A model generated the notes under the pieces. That model saw nothing but the letters and a program-made list of their open reading frames with translations. It did no database searches and was not told where the DNA came from. From Microcella indica (GTDB lineage Bacteria; Actinomycetota; Actinomycetes; Actinomycetales; Microbacteriaceae), in assembly GCF_013414345.1 (NCBI RefSeq), contig NZ_CP058670.1, forward strand, positions 1,736,001 to 1,800,000: a stretch of 64,000 bases of DNA, in the 5' to 3' direction. The translations under genes and the position numbers were made by a program. This document shows, piece by piece, positions 48,924-59,356 of the stretch (positions are counted from its first letter, which is position 1; the number at the start of each line of letters is the position of its first letter).

Positions 48924-51183
48924 CTGTGAAGCTTCCCGTGAGCACGGCCGCGAGCAGCGCGATGCTCGAGACGAGCATCCCGATCACCACCACGACGGTG
49001 TCGAGCGTCGTCCACGGAGCGGGCCTCGTCCACGTGCGGGCGACGGGGGCGCCGAAGCCGCGCGCCTCGAGGCCGATCGCGAGAGCGGAGCCGCGCCTCA
49101 GCGACAGCACGAGGAGGCCGAGCAGGATGCCGGCGAAGCGCCGGATGCGCCCACGGTCGCCCACGCCGCGCGCTCGCCGCGCCCGCTCGAGCGTCGCCGC
49201 GTCGCCGCGCAGCAGGGTCACGAGACGCAGCGCCGCGACCGCGCCGAGCACGAAGCGGGCCGGCAGGCGCAGGGTCTGCCCGAAGGCATCGCCGAGCCGC
49301 GTCGCATCGGGTCGCGAGAACAGCGCGATCGCGGGCAGGCCGATCGCGAGCACGCGCAGGAGGGTCGCGAGGGCGAGCTCGATCGATCCGTCGCTGATGC
49401 GCACCAGGAGGAACTCGACGTGCACCTCGCCGGAGGGGCGACCGTAGAGCACGATCGTGAGCGCCGTGAAGGGCGCCGCGATGAGGATCGGGATGCTGCG
49501 CAGCGCGAGCGTGCGCAGGGGCACGCCGAGCAGCGGCAGCAGCAGCAGCTGCAGCGCGAGAGCCGTCGCCGCCGAGACCGGATCGATCGAGACGACGAGC
49601 AGCAGGGCGGGGATGAGCGAGGCGGCGAGCGCCGCGACCGGGTTGATGCGGTCGACGAGGGGTCGGCGGGCTGCCGTCGTCGAGGCGGGCTGCCCGGGCG
49701 CCGCACCGTCGACGCTGGTCTCAGCGGGTTCGGCGGCGGGCAGCCGCACCTCGCGCGCGCCGAGCGCGTCGACGAGGGCGCGATCGTGCGTCGCCATGAC
49801 GACCGCTCCCCCGGCGTCGCGGTGCGCGGCGAGCAGGGCGGCGAGCTCGGCCCACGTGCGGGAGTCCTGCCCGAAGCTGGGCTCGTCGAGCAGCAGGATC
49901 GGCGGAGCGGTCGCGAGCGCGGTCGCGACCGAGAGCCGGCGCTGCTCGCCGCCGCTCAGCGTGAACGGGCTCGCGGCGGCACGCGCGGTGAGCCGCAGCT
50001 GCTCGAGGAGCGCCGCGGAGCGCTCCTCGATGCGTGCGGGATCCTCGCCGGTGACCCGTGGCCCCACCGCGAGCTCCTCGCGCACGGTGGCGGCGACGAA
50101 CTGGTGCTCAGGGTTCTGGAACACCACTCCGAGTCGCTCGACGAGCTCGCGTGAGCTCCACAACGCGGGATCCCCGTGATCCGCCACGTGCGATGCCCCT
50201 TCGGCCGCGGGCAGCAGCCCGGCGAGGGCGAGCAGCAGCGTGCTCTTGCCCGAACCGTTGGGCCCCGTCAGCGCGACCACCTCGCCCGCGCGCACCTCCA
50301 GATCGATGTCCCTGGCGAAGACCGTGCCGCCGGGGCGTCGCAGGGCGAGCCCGCGCGCCGACAGCAGCGTCGCCCCCGGCGCCTCGGGAGCGGGGGCGGG
50401 ATGCTCGGGCTCCTGCCCGGGCACCCACACTCCCCCGGCCGCGAGGTCGGCGCCGCGCACCTGCAGCACCTCCTCGATCGGGCCGTCGGCGACGACGCGG
50501 CCCTCCTCGAGCACGATGACCCGGTCGACGAGCGGCGCCCACACGTCGACGCGGTGCTCGACGACGACGAGCGTCATCGATCGCTCCTCGGTGAGCGCGG
50601 CCACGGCCGCCGCCACCTCGCGCACCCCGGCGGGGTCGAGCTGCGCCGTCGGCTCGTCGAGCAGCAGGGCGCCGGGCCGCATCGCGAGCACGCCCGCGAG
50701 CGCGAGCCGCTGCTTCTGGCCGCCCGAGAGCTGCGTCGTGTCGTGGTCGGCCCCGAGGTGCTCGAGACCGACGGCGTTCAGTGCCTCCGGCACACGCTGG
50801 GCGATGTGCTCGAGCGGCACGCCGAGGTTCTCCGGGCCGAAGGCGACATCGTCTCCCGCACGCGCGAGCACGAGCTGAGCATCCGGATCCTGCAGCAGCA
50901 GGCCGGTGCGCCCGCGCACCGTGCTCACGGCCGCCCCGTCGACCGTGAGCGCGCCGCTCTGCAGCCCCTCGTCGTCACCGCCGAGCACCCCGGCCCAGGC
51001 CTGCAGCAGCGTCGACTTGCCGCTGCCGGAGGCACCCAGCAGCAGCACGCGCTCGCCGGGCGCGATGCTCAGCTCGATGCCCTCGAGCACGGGTTCGGCG
51101 CGGCCCGCAGGAGTCCAGCTCCAGTCGTGCGCGGCGAGCGATGCGGCGCCCGGGTTCGACCCGAGCGCCGCATCCGGCGTCAT
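48910..51183 (-). CDS. ECF transporter: two ATPase domains fused to the T component (YkoD-YkoC fusion)
   Basis: 757 residues in one chain. ATPase 1 has Walker A GASGSGKST (50-58) and signature LSGGQKQR. ATPase 2 has Walker A GPNGSGKST with Lys313 and signature LSGGEQRR. From about 500 there are four to five membrane segments and the two Ala-Arg-Gly motifs of EcfT (RARGVG, EARGFG). With YkoE this makes a complete energy-coupling factor importer, probably for hydroxymethylpyrimidine or thiamine. ATG at 51183 gives a proper N-terminus. It starts four bases after the ykoE stop, under the TPP riboswitch. Confidence 0.93.
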   Translation of the reverse strand: MTPDAALGSNPGAASLAAHDWSWTPAGRAEPVLEGIELSIAPGERVLLLGASGSGKSTLLQAWAGVLGGDDEGLQSGALTVDGAAVSTVRGRTGLLLQDPDAQLVLARAGDDVAFGPENLGVPLEHIAQRVPEALNAVGLEHLGADHDTTQLSGGQKQRLALAGVLAMRPGALLLDEPTAQLDPAGVREVAAAVAALTEERSMTLVVVEHRVDVWAPLVDRVIVLEEGRVVADGPIEEVLQVRGADLAAGGVWVPGQEPEHPAPAPEAPGATLLSARGLALRRPGGTVFARDIDLEVRAGEVVALTGPNGSGKSTLLLALAGLLPAAEGASHVADHGDPALWSSRELVERLGVVFQNPEHQFVAATVREELAVGPRVTGEDPARIEERSAALLEQLRLTARAAASPFTLSGGEQRRLSVATALATAPPILLLDEPSFGQDSRTWAELAALLAAHRDAGGAVVMATHDRALVDALGAREVRLPAAEPAETSVDGAAPGQPASTTAARRPLVDRINPVAALAASLIPALLLVVSIDPVSAATALALQLLLLPLLGVPLRTLALRSIPILIAAPFTALTIVLYGRPSGEVHVEFLLVRISDGSIELALATLLRVLAIGLPAIALFSRPDATRLGDAFGQTLRLPARFVLGAVAALRLVTLLRGDAATLERARRARGVGDRGRIRRFAGILLGLLVLSLRRGSALAIGLEARGFGAPVARTWTRPAPWTTLDTVVVVIGMLVSSIALLAAVLTGSFTGVLR

Positions 51184-51187
51184 CGGG

Positions 51188-51823
51188 TCAGGATGCGGCA
51201 CGCGACCCGAGCTCGCGACCGGCCGCGAAGCGGCTGAGCGCACCCGTGCGGGCGAGCCCGCGCATGATGAGCCACGAGCCGAGTCCCGCGAAGATCGCGC
51301 CGGAGACCACGCCGCTCACGGCGTAGATGCTTGCGAACTCGACCGCCGCGCCCGGGTACCAGACGATGAGGTCGAGAACGACCATGCCCACGCCGGCGCC
51401 GGCACCCGCGACGATCGCGGGCACGAGACCCCAGGCCTTGTAGAGCAGGATCGCGAAGACGAGCTCGGCGCCGAGACCCTGCACGAGGCCGGAGAGCAGC
51501 GTGAGCGGCCCCCACTCGGTGCCGCTGATGAGCACCGACGCGCTGGCCGCGACGATCTCGCCGTACAGCGCGGCACCGGGCTTGCGCACGATGAGGGCGA
51601 CGAGCACGCCGGGGAACAGCCAGATGCCGTGGAAGAGCGCCTGAAGCCCCGGCAGGAAGGCCTCGAGCGGGGCCGTCACGGGGTTGTAGGCGAGATTCCA
51701 CAGCACGAAGATGAGCCCGCCGGCGACGCCGAGGACGCTCGCGATCACGATGTCGACGACCCTCCAGCGCAGCGAGGGACGGGCGGGGGCGGTGCTGGTG
51801 GTGTCGGTTGCGGGTGCAGCCAT
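51188..51823 (-). CDS. ykoE: ECF transporter substrate-binding component YkoE (thiamine precursor)
   Basis: 211 residues with about five membrane segments. Recognised by GGLIFVLWNLAYNPVTAPLEAFLPGLQALFHGIWLFPG and GTEWGPLTLLSGLVQGLGAELVFA, the typical YkoE words. It captures hydroxymethylpyrimidine/thiamine for the ECF module. ATG at 51823 is used because the N-terminus then has the common short Ala/Thr-rich lead. The TPP riboswitch lies 80 bases upstream. Confidence 0.93.
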   Translation of the reverse strand: MAAPATDTTSTAPARPSLRWRVVDIVIASVLGVAGGLIFVLWNLAYNPVTAPLEAFLPGLQALFHGIWLFPGVLVALIVRKPGAALYGEIVAASASVLISGTEWGPLTLLSGLVQGLGAELVFAILLYKAWGLVPAIVAGAGAGVGMVVLDLIVWYPGAAVEFASIYAVSGVVSGAIFAGLGSWLIMRGLARTGALSRFAAGRELGSRAAS

Positions 51824-51901
51824 GATGATGTGCCTTTCGCTCTGCGCGGGCACGCTCGCACGGCCCGCGAATCGGTATGGCACGGGTGATGTGAGATGTA
51901 G

Positions 51902-51991
51902 TCCTCCCTGCGCCGGCATGATCCGGATCAGGTTCGACGGTCGAAGCGTGAGTTGCGCTTCCTCTCAGCCCGGTTCACCGGACTCCCGTGT
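51902..51991 (-). promoter_or_regulatory. TPP riboswitch (THI element)
   Basis: Read on the minus strand: ACGGGAGTCCG, then GGCTGAGAGG (the CTGAGA core that binds the pyrimidine), ACCGTCGAACCTGATCCGG, and TCATGCCGGCGCAGGGAGG. These are the conserved P2/P4/P5 elements in order. Binding thiamine pyrophosphate should lower expression of ykoE and the downstream transporter and kinase genes. Confidence 0.95.
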
Positions 51992-52016
51992 ACGAGCCCA
52001 GTCTATGCGCAGTCAG

Positions 52017-52022
52017 TAGGAT
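52017..52022 (+). promoter_or_regulatory. Leaderless-type -10 of terC
   Basis: TAGGAT ends seven bases before the ATG at 52030 and selects it over an ATG at 51988. Confidence 0.55.
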
Positions 52023-52029
52023 CGCGACC

Positions 52030-52877
<848 letters not shown>

Positions 52878-52881
<4 letters not shown>

Positions 52882-54494
52882 GCCCCAGCTCCTCCCGCAC
52901 TCCGCCCGCCGACCGCTCGTCGGGCGCACCGTTGAGCCCGAACATCGTGACGCTCATCACGCGCGTGCTCGATCGTGCCGCGAGCCCCGAGGAGGGGCAC
53001 CGTCGGCTCGCCGTGCTGCTGAGCGCCGCAGGATCGGTCACGCAGGAGCTCGACCTCACTGCCGCTCTGCAGCGCATCGTCGAGGTCGCGCGCGAGCTCG
53101 TCGGAGCCCGCTACGGCGCGCTCGGCGTCATCGCCCCCGACGGCGGGCTCGAGCGGTTCCTGCACGACGGCTTCACACCAGAGCAGGTGGAGGCGCTCGG
53201 GCCCCCGCCGAGCGGCCGGGGCATTCTCGGCGCGGTCATCACCGAGAGGCAGAGCATCCGCCTCGACACGCTTTCCGATGATGCGCGCTCGGTGGGGTTC
53301 CCCGCCCATCATCCGCCCATGGGATCGTTCCTCGGCGTGCCGATCCCCGTCGGCGACGCCGTCTTCGGCAACCTCTACCTCACCGAGCGCGCCGACGGCC
53401 CCTTCGACGAGGTCGACGAAGCGGTCATCGCCTCCCTCGCCGCCATGGCGGGCACGGCGATCGCGAACTCCCGCCGCTACGAGCAGTCACGGGATGACCG
53501 GCGCTGGCTCGCCGCCTCCGAGCGCCTCAACCAGCGCCTGCTGGCGGGCGAGCTCGACCCCGACGACCTGACCGTCGTCGCCGACGTGGCCTCAGAGCTC
53601 TCCGGTGCCGACGTTGTCGTCGCCGTCGACTCGGCCGGCGGCTCGGCGGGCGACGCTCTCGCGCACGCCCGGCAGGAGCTCGACCGTCGCGCCGACGGCG
53701 CCCCGCTCGGGCCCGTGCTGCTCGTGCCGCTCGAGGGCGGCCCCGATCGGGAGTCCGGCGCCCTCGGCATCGCGCGCGGCGAGCGCGGGCACCCCTTCAC
53801 GACCGCGGAGCGGGAGACCATCACGCGGTTCGCGCGCTCTGTCGCGATCGCGCGCGACCTCGCCCGCACGCGCAGCGATGAGGAGCGCATCGCCCTCGCC
53901 GACGAGCGCGACCGCATTGCGCGCGACCTGCACGACCACGTGATCCAGAGCCTCTTCGCCGTCGGGCTCTCGCTGCAGAGCGTGGTCGGCGACCCCCGCA
54001 CACCCGTCGGCAGCCGCATCGCCGCTCAGGTCGAGGCGATCGACGCGACCATCCGGCAGATCCGCCACGCGATCTATCGGCTGGAATCGCCGGCCGGCGC
54101 GAGCGACTACAGCCTGCGCGCCCGCATCAACACGCTCGTGCGGCAGACCCTCGAGGGTGAGGATCTCGATTCGAGGCTCGAATTCTCGGGCCCCGTCGAC
54201 ACGCTCGTCGACACCGAGCTCGGCGACGAGGTGGCCGCAGTCGTGCGCGAGAGCCTCTCCAATGCGGTGCGGCACGCCCGGGCGTCGAGCGTCGCCGTCT
54301 CGATCGCCGTGCGCGGAGCCCACGTCACCGTGACCGTGTCCGACGACGGCGTCGGCATCGGCCCGCACTCGCGTCGCAGCGGCCTCGACAACCTGGCCGC
54401 TCGTGCGCGGCAGCGGGCGGGAGAGTTCTCGGTGGCGAGCGCCGACCCGCACGGCACCGTGCTGAGCTGGACGGTACCGTGGGAGGCACGATGA
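52878..54494 (+). CDS. GAF-domain sensor histidine kinase (DevS-like, HisKA_3)
   Basis: 538 residues, soluble. A full GAF domain at about 50-205 (VGARYGALGVI ... HPPMGSFLGVPIPVGDAVFGNLYLTE) resembles the heme GAF of mycobacterial DevS. A weaker second GAF occupies about 220-330. The HisKA_3 H-box is RIARDLHDHVIQSLFAVGL with His352. The HATPase has ESLSNAVRHA and DDGVGIG. It passes phosphate to the response regulator whose ATG overlaps its stop. If the GAF binds heme, oxygen or NO could be the signal; that is inference from family. Confidence 0.94.
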
Positions 54495-55147
54495 GCGAAC
54501 CCGTCACCGTCTTCCTGCTCGACGACCACGAGATCGTGCGTCGTGGGCTCAGCGACCTGCTCGAGCACGAGGACGGCATCACCGTCGTCGGCGAGGCGGG
54601 ACTCGCGCACGGTGCCGCCGACGCCATTCTCGCCTCGGGCGCCCGCGTCGCCGTGCTCGACGGTCGCCTGCCCGACGGCAGCGGCATCGATGTGTGCCGC
54701 GACGTGAAGTCGCTCGACCCCGGTATCGGCTGCCTCATCCTGACCTCGTACGACGACGACGAAGCGGTCCTCGCCGCCGTGCTCGCGGGGGCCAACGGGT
54801 ATCTGCTCAAGGAGCTGCGGGCGACGGCTCTCGTCGACGCGATCCGACGCGTCGCGGCGGGCGAATCGCTGCTCGAGCCCGGCGTGACCGAGCGCGTCAC
54901 CGCGCGCCTGACGCAGCCCGTCGACGGGCCTTCGCCGCTCGACGCGCTGACGCCGCGCGAGAAGGACGTACTGGGTCTCATCGCCGAGGGCCTGTCGAAC
55001 CGCGAGATCGGCGATCGGCTCTTCCTCGCCGAGAAGACGGTCAAGAACAATGTGAGCGCGATCTTCGCGAAGCTCGGCATGCAGCGCCGCACGCAGGCCG
55101 CCGTGCTCGCCGCCGAGTGGCTGCCGCGCGAGCGCCCCGGCGGGTGA
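54491..55147 (+). CDS. Response regulator, NarL/DevR type
   Basis: 218 residues. Receiver with LLDDHEIVRRGL, phospho-acceptor Asp57 in VLDGRLPDGSG, Thr in ILTSYDDD and Lys in YLLKEL. LuxR HTH TPREKDVLGLIAEGLSNREIGDRLFLAEKTVKNNVSAIFAKLGM (about 158-202). ATG overlaps the kinase stop by four bases. It controls genes in response to the GAF sensor; targets are unknown. Confidence 0.95.
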   Translation: MSEPVTVFLLDDHEIVRRGLSDLLEHEDGITVVGEAGLAHGAADAILASGARVAVLDGRLPDGSGIDVCRDVKSLDPGIGCLILTSYDDDEAVLAAVLAGANGYLLKELRATALVDAIRRVAAGESLLEPGVTERVTARLTQPVDGPSPLDALTPREKDVLGLIAEGLSNREIGDRLFLAEKTVKNNVSAIFAKLGMQRRTQAAVLAAEWLPRERPGG

Positions 55148-55298
55148 GTCCGCGCTCGCAGCGGCGGGCACGCCTGATGCACCCCTGATCGACTCTCGAA
55201 GGCTGGTTGAGCGAAACCTGGGAGCCGCCCAGACTGCCTCACTATCGTGGGCGCCCCGCGTCGGGATACCGGCGCGCCGCCGACGAGAGGAGCGCAGC

Positions 55299-56381
55299 AT
55301 GATCAGTCGAGCCGACGTCACCGACCTCATCACCGCGACACCCGACCCGGGAGTGTCCATCCTCCTGCCGATGCACGTCACCGGCACCGAGACGACGCAG
55401 AACCCCATCCGATTCACCAACGCCCTGCGCGACGCGGAGAGCGAGCTCGCGCAGTCCGGGGTCGAGGGAGACACGATCGCGGAGCTCCTGGCGCCCGCGC
55501 GCGAGCTTCTCGACGACCACGACTTCTGGCAGCACCAGAGCGCGGGCCTCGCCGTCTTCGCGAGCGAGCAGGGAGCGCTGGTGCACCGCGTCCCGTACAC
55601 CCTCGAGGAGCGGGTCGTCGTCGGGCAGCGATTCCACACCGCCCCCCTCCTGCCCCTCCTCGGCGAGAACGAGAGCGCGCTCGTGCTGACGGCCACCGCC
55701 TCGGGCGCGCATCTCTACCGGGCCACGCGCGACTCGCTCACCGAGCTGGATGCGGACCTGCCCGGCGGCGTCAGCGAGGACGCCGCGGAGAACGACTACG
55801 AGGCGCCAGCGCAGGCGAGCCCTCCCGCACGCCCCAACACGGGGTCGGCGAACATCAGCCGCGCCCAGGTCTACGGCGACGGCCCCCCGGAGTGGCGCGA
55901 GACCCGTCTCGACGACTTCGTGCAGAAGATCGCGAGCGAGCTGGAGCGCGCGACCGCCGCGGAGAAGCCCCCCGTCGTCCTCCTCGCCGGAGCCGACATC
56001 ATCGGCCGACTGCGCTCGACCGGGCTGCTGACGGCGGACGTGGAGGTCAACCCCGACGTGCTCGATGAGGACGACGCCCTGCACGCACGGGCCTGGGAGG
56101 CGCTGCGGCCCGCGGCGGAGCAGAGCCTCCTCGAGCTTCTCGACCGCTACCGCTCCCTCGCCGGCTCCGGTGATGACCGCGCAGCGAGCCGCCCCGGCGC
56201 CGTGCGCGCTGCGGCGAGCGACGGCCGCGTGGAGACCCTCATCGTGCCGCGCTCGAGTCTCGACGAGCCGGACGAGAGCCTCGCCGAGCTCGTGGCCGAC
56301 ACGGTGAGCACGAGCGGCAGCATCCACCTCGTCGACGAGGAGGCCGGGATCGAGCATCCCGTCGCGATCCTGCGCTACTGA
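55299..56381 (+). CDS. baeRF3 domain protein (bacterial homologue of archaeo-eukaryotic release factor 1)
   Basis: 360 residues. The N-terminal ILLPMHVTGTETTQNPIRFTNALRDAESEL and the mid-region ALVLTATASGAHLYRATRD match the baeRF family 3 (also seen as hypothetical proteins in many actinobacteria). The central domain has a charged loop where eRF1 has its catalytic GGQ; GGQ itself is not present. It may act on stalled or hibernating ribosomes, but this is a family guess. GAGGAG precedes the ATG; TATCGT at 55243-55248 is a possible -10. It is convergent with the GT2 gene and overlaps it by seven bases. Confidence 0.85.
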   Translation: MISRADVTDLITATPDPGVSILLPMHVTGTETTQNPIRFTNALRDAESELAQSGVEGDTIAELLAPARELLDDHDFWQHQSAGLAVFASEQGALVHRVPYTLEERVVVGQRFHTAPLLPLLGENESALVLTATASGAHLYRATRDSLTELDADLPGGVSEDAAENDYEAPAQASPPARPNTGSANISRAQVYGDGPPEWRETRLDDFVQKIASELERATAAEKPPVVLLAGADIIGRLRSTGLLTADVEVNPDVLDEDDALHARAWEALRPAAEQSLLELLDRYRSLAGSGDDRAASRPGAVRAAASDGRVETLIVPRSSLDEPDESLAELVADTVSTSGSIHLVDEEAGIEHPVAILRY

Positions 56382-57274
56382 GTCGCGGCGAGCGCCGGGC
56401 CCGCGGGAGGCGCCGCGGGCCCACGGCGCGCGGCGATCTCGTTCTGTCCCCAGCGGATGCCCTTGAGCGCCGGATACACGGCCAGGAACACCCACGCGGG
56501 CACGCGCAGGGCCCGGTTGCGCACGTGGTGGTGGGTGTAGGTGCGGTCGAAGCGGCCCACGTACGAGTAGTAGTCGCGCGGGCTGTCGTCGATGCGCCGC
56601 GCCGACATGCCCGTGACCATCGTCGAGACGTAGACCGCCTTCAGCCCGCAGTCGTGCAGGTGCACCGAGATGTCGATGTCCTCGTGGAACAGATCCTCCT
56701 CGTCACGGCACACCTCCCCGCGGATGCGCTGCCACGCCGAGTCGCGCAGCGCCATGTTGCTGCCGAACACGAAGTGGTACTCCCTGGCGAGCATGAGCAT
56801 CGCCCGCCGCAGGGTGTCGTCGGCCTTGAGGCCGAAGCGCCGCAGCGGCATGTCGTAGTAGATGACCGGCCCCGTGGCCGCCGCCACCGTCTCGTCGGCG
56901 AACGCCTTCTGCACCTCCTCGACCCACGTCGGCTCGAGCACCGAGTCGGCGTCGATGCGCCCGATCACCCGACCGGTCGCCGCGTCGAGACCGAGATTGC
57001 GCGTGGGCACGAGACCCTGCTCGTCAAACTGCTGCAGGTAGTGCAGTGGGGCATCCGGATGCTCGGCCTGCAGCTCGGCGACGATCTCCGCCGTGCGATC
57101 CGTCGACCGGTTGTCGACCACGATGATCTCGTGGGCGGGAGTGGTCTGCGCGAGCGCGGCGAGCACGCACGGCCCGATCGTGAGCTCCTCGTTGAACGCG
57201 GGAATGACGATCGAGACGGTGAGCGGTGCTGGGCCCGCCTCGGAGGGCGCGGGCGGTGGAGGTGCCGTCGTCAC
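56375..57274 (-). CDS. Glycosyltransferase family 2
   Basis: 299 residues. GT-A fold: VSIVIPAFNEELTIGPCVLAAL, IIVVDNRSTDRTAEIV, the metal-binding GRIDADSVLEPTW and the acidic HEDIDISVHLHDCG. A C-terminal hydrophobic helix (about 265-285) may attach it to the membrane. It probably transfers a sugar to a polyprenyl or surface glycan acceptor. GTG start overlaps the GNAT stop by four bases. Confidence 0.91.
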   Translation of the reverse strand: MTTAPPPPAPSEAGPAPLTVSIVIPAFNEELTIGPCVLAALAQTTPAHEIIVVDNRSTDRTAEIVAELQAEHPDAPLHYLQQFDEQGLVPTRNLGLDAATGRVIGRIDADSVLEPTWVEEVQKAFADETVAAATGPVIYYDMPLRRFGLKADDTLRRAMLMLAREYHFVFGSNMALRDSAWQRIRGEVCRDEEDLFHEDIDISVHLHDCGLKAVYVSTMVTGMSARRIDDSPRDYYSYVGRFDRTYTHHHVRNRALRVPAWVFLAVYPALKGIRWGQNEIAARRGPAAPPAGPALAATQ

Positions 57275-57792
57275 AGCGGAGCGCTCAGGAGCGCCACGGT
57301 CACGGTGCCGCCCTTCGTGTGCTGGCTGCCCAGCTCGCGGAAGCCGCGGCGACGGTGGAAGGCCATGCTGCCCGGGTTGGGCGGGTCGAGGTTGACCTCG
57401 CACGTGACCTCGGTGCGGCCCTGCTCGCGCGCGGTATCGAAGACGGCGTCGTAGAGGATCGCACCGAGCCCACGGCCGCGCTCCGACTCGGCGATAACGA
57501 TGCGGTCCACGTAGAGGTGGTCGACCTCGCGCGACTCGAAGAAGCGGTAGTTCTCGCTCTCGTAGGCGGCACCGGGCGCGATGGCGAGCACGAAGCCCAC
57601 GAGCTGCCCGTCGCGCTCGACACCGAGCGCGAGGGAGGAGAGCGCGATGAGGGAGGCGAGCTCGCGCGCCGGGGTGACCGGCACCGCGGGTGCAGCGGCA
57701 TCGTTGAGGGGTTGCAGCGCGGCCGCGTCCGCGACGACGAGGGGTCGTACTCGGTGGCCTGTGGAGGCGTCGCTGCCGCGAAGAGTGGTCAC
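57271..57792 (-). CDS. GNAT family N-acetyltransferase
   Basis: 173 residues. The acetyl-CoA binding motif A is IVIAESERGRGLGAILYDAVFD (about 96-117), followed by the motif B region NPGSMAFHRRRGFRELG. Substrate unknown. The GTG start has TACGCT eight bases upstream. It is coupled to the glycosyltransferase by GTGA, which hints that both act on the same glycan or lipid. Confidence 0.9.
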   Translation of the reverse strand: MTTLRGSDASTGHRVRPLVVADAAALQPLNDAAAPAVPVTPARELASLIALSSLALGVERDGQLVGFVLAIAPGAAYESENYRFFESREVDHLYVDRIVIAESERGRGLGAILYDAVFDTAREQGRTEVTCEVNLDPPNPGSMAFHRRRGFRELGSQHTKGGTVTVALLSAPL

Positions 57793-57800
57793 GATCGGTC

Positions 57801-57806
57801 AGCGTA
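57801..57806 (-). promoter_or_regulatory. Leaderless-type -10 of the GNAT/GT2 operon
   Basis: TACGCT on the minus strand, eight bases before the GTG at 57792. Confidence 0.4.
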
Positions 57807-57872
57807 GCAATCACGGGGGCTGGCAAGCGTACGGTGCGCGCGGCGGCTCGCTCGCGAGACAGCGGAGGACGC

Positions 57873-57878
57873 TACTCT
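57873..57878 (+). promoter_or_regulatory. Leaderless-type -10 of the flavoprotein gene
   Basis: TACTCT ends six bases before the ATG at 57885 and selects it over an ATG-less upstream extension. Confidence 0.5.
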
Positions 57879-57884
57879 CTGCCC

Positions 57885-59327
57885 ATGACTGAGACTCACT
57901 CCGGCTCTGCTGTCGACCTGCTCGTGATCGGCGGCGGCAGTGCCGGGATCGTCGCGGCCAAGACGGCCGCGCGCTTCGGAGCCGACGTGCTGCTCGTCGA
58001 GCGCGACCGGATGGGCGGGGACTGCCTGTGGACCGGCTGCGTGCCCTCCAAGTCGCTCATCGCCGCCGCGGACGCGGCGACGCGCGCCCGCTCGAGCGTC
58101 GAGCTCGGGGTGAGCGCGAGCAGCGTGACCGTCGACTTCGCCGCCGTCATGCGGCACGTGCGCGCGGCCATCAGCGTCATCGAGCCCACCGACGCCCCCG
58201 AGGCCCTCGGCGCCGTCGGAGCGCGCGTCGAGCGCGGATCAGCGCGCTTCGTCGGCCCTCGCGAGGCGGAGGTGGGCGGTCGGCGCATCCGGTTCGGTCA
58301 GGCGATCATCGCCACGGGCTCCGCCCCCGTCATGCCGGGCATCGAGGGGCTCGACCGGGTCGATGCGCTCACGAGCGAGACCGTGTGGGATATCGACGAG
58401 CTTCCGGCCCGGCTCCTCGTGCTCGGCGGCGGGGCGATCGGCTGCGAGCTCGCGCAGGCCTTCGCGCGACTCGGGTCGCACGTGACCCTCGTGCAGCGCA
58501 ATGCGCGCCTGCTGCCGAAGGAGGACGAGTCCGCGTCGGCGATCGTCGCCGCCGCTCTGCGCACCGACGGCGTCGACGTGCTCACGGGTACCGAGCTCGA
58601 GTCGATCGACGCCGGGAGCGGCGGGGGCGGAACCGCGGCCCTCTCCACGGGCGCCACGGTGCCCTTCGACCGCATTCTCGTCGCTCTCGGGCGCACCCCG
58701 CGCGTCGGCGACCTCGACGTCGCCGCCGCGCACGTGCGCCTCGACGATCGGGGCTACGTCGCTGTCGACCATGCACTGCGCTCGAGCAATCGGCGCATCT
58801 GGGCCGCCGGCGATGTGACCGGGCTGCCCGCCTTCACCCACCTCGCCGGCGTCGGCGGCAGCACCGCCGCGACCAACGCCGTGCTCGGACTGCGTCGGCG
58901 AATCGACCGGGACGCCGTGCCGCGCGTGACCTTCACCCACCCCGAGGTCGCCGCCGTCGGCGTGCTGCCCGACGATGCGGCCTCGCAGGGGTGCACCGTG
59001 AGCGAGATCCAGCACGCGCACACCGACCGTGCGATCGCGGAAGGCCAGACGGGCGGCTACACGCGGCTCGTGATCGACCGCCGAGGTCGCGTGCGCGGCG
59101 CCACGATCGTGGGCCCCCGCGCGGGCGAGTCGATCGGCGAAGCCTGCCTCGCCGTGAGTGCTGGACTGACGTCGAGTGCGATCTCGCGCGCCACCCACCC
59201 CTACCCGACCTACAGCGACGCCCTGTGGAATGCCGCGATCGCCGACGTGCGATCGCGGCTCGAGTCTGGAGCACTCGCGACCGTCATCGGGGTGCTCGCG
59301 CGCGTGCGCCGCCTCGTGACGCGGTAG
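57885..59327 (+). CDS. Pyridine nucleotide-disulfide oxidoreductase, mercuric-reductase-like
   Basis: 480 residues. FAD motif IGGGSAG (15-21) and redox-active disulfide Cys47/Cys52 in GGDCLWTGCVPSK. A second dinucleotide motif is LGGGAIGCELAQAF, and AAGDVTG is the FAD C-terminal motif. The C-terminal interface has THPYPTYSDALWN in place of the HPxxxE of lipoamide dehydrogenase, and no C-terminal Cys pair of true MerA. This subfamily is often fused to or next to TVP38 proteins, and here a TVP38 gene lies nearby on the other strand. Electron acceptor unknown. Confidence 0.93.
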   Translation: MTETHSGSAVDLLVIGGGSAGIVAAKTAARFGADVLLVERDRMGGDCLWTGCVPSKSLIAAADAATRARSSVELGVSASSVTVDFAAVMRHVRAAISVIEPTDAPEALGAVGARVERGSARFVGPREAEVGGRRIRFGQAIIATGSAPVMPGIEGLDRVDALTSETVWDIDELPARLLVLGGGAIGCELAQAFARLGSHVTLVQRNARLLPKEDESASAIVAAALRTDGVDVLTGTELESIDAGSGGGGTAALSTGATVPFDRILVALGRTPRVGDLDVAAAHVRLDDRGYVAVDHALRSSNRRIWAAGDVTGLPAFTHLAGVGGSTAATNAVLGLRRRIDRDAVPRVTFTHPEVAAVGVLPDDAASQGCTVSEIQHAHTDRAIAEGQTGGYTRLVIDRRGRVRGATIVGPRAGESIGEACLAVSAGLTSSAISRATHPYPTYSDALWNAAIADVRSRLESGALATVIGVLARVRRLVTR

Positions 59328-59356
59328 CCGCGCGGGCGCGAGCCGGGCATCCCGCC

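Noticed and set aside
57885-59327. True mercuric reductase and mer operon
   Set aside because: The N-terminal metal-binding domain and C-terminal Cys pair are missing, and no merR, merT or merB is nearby.
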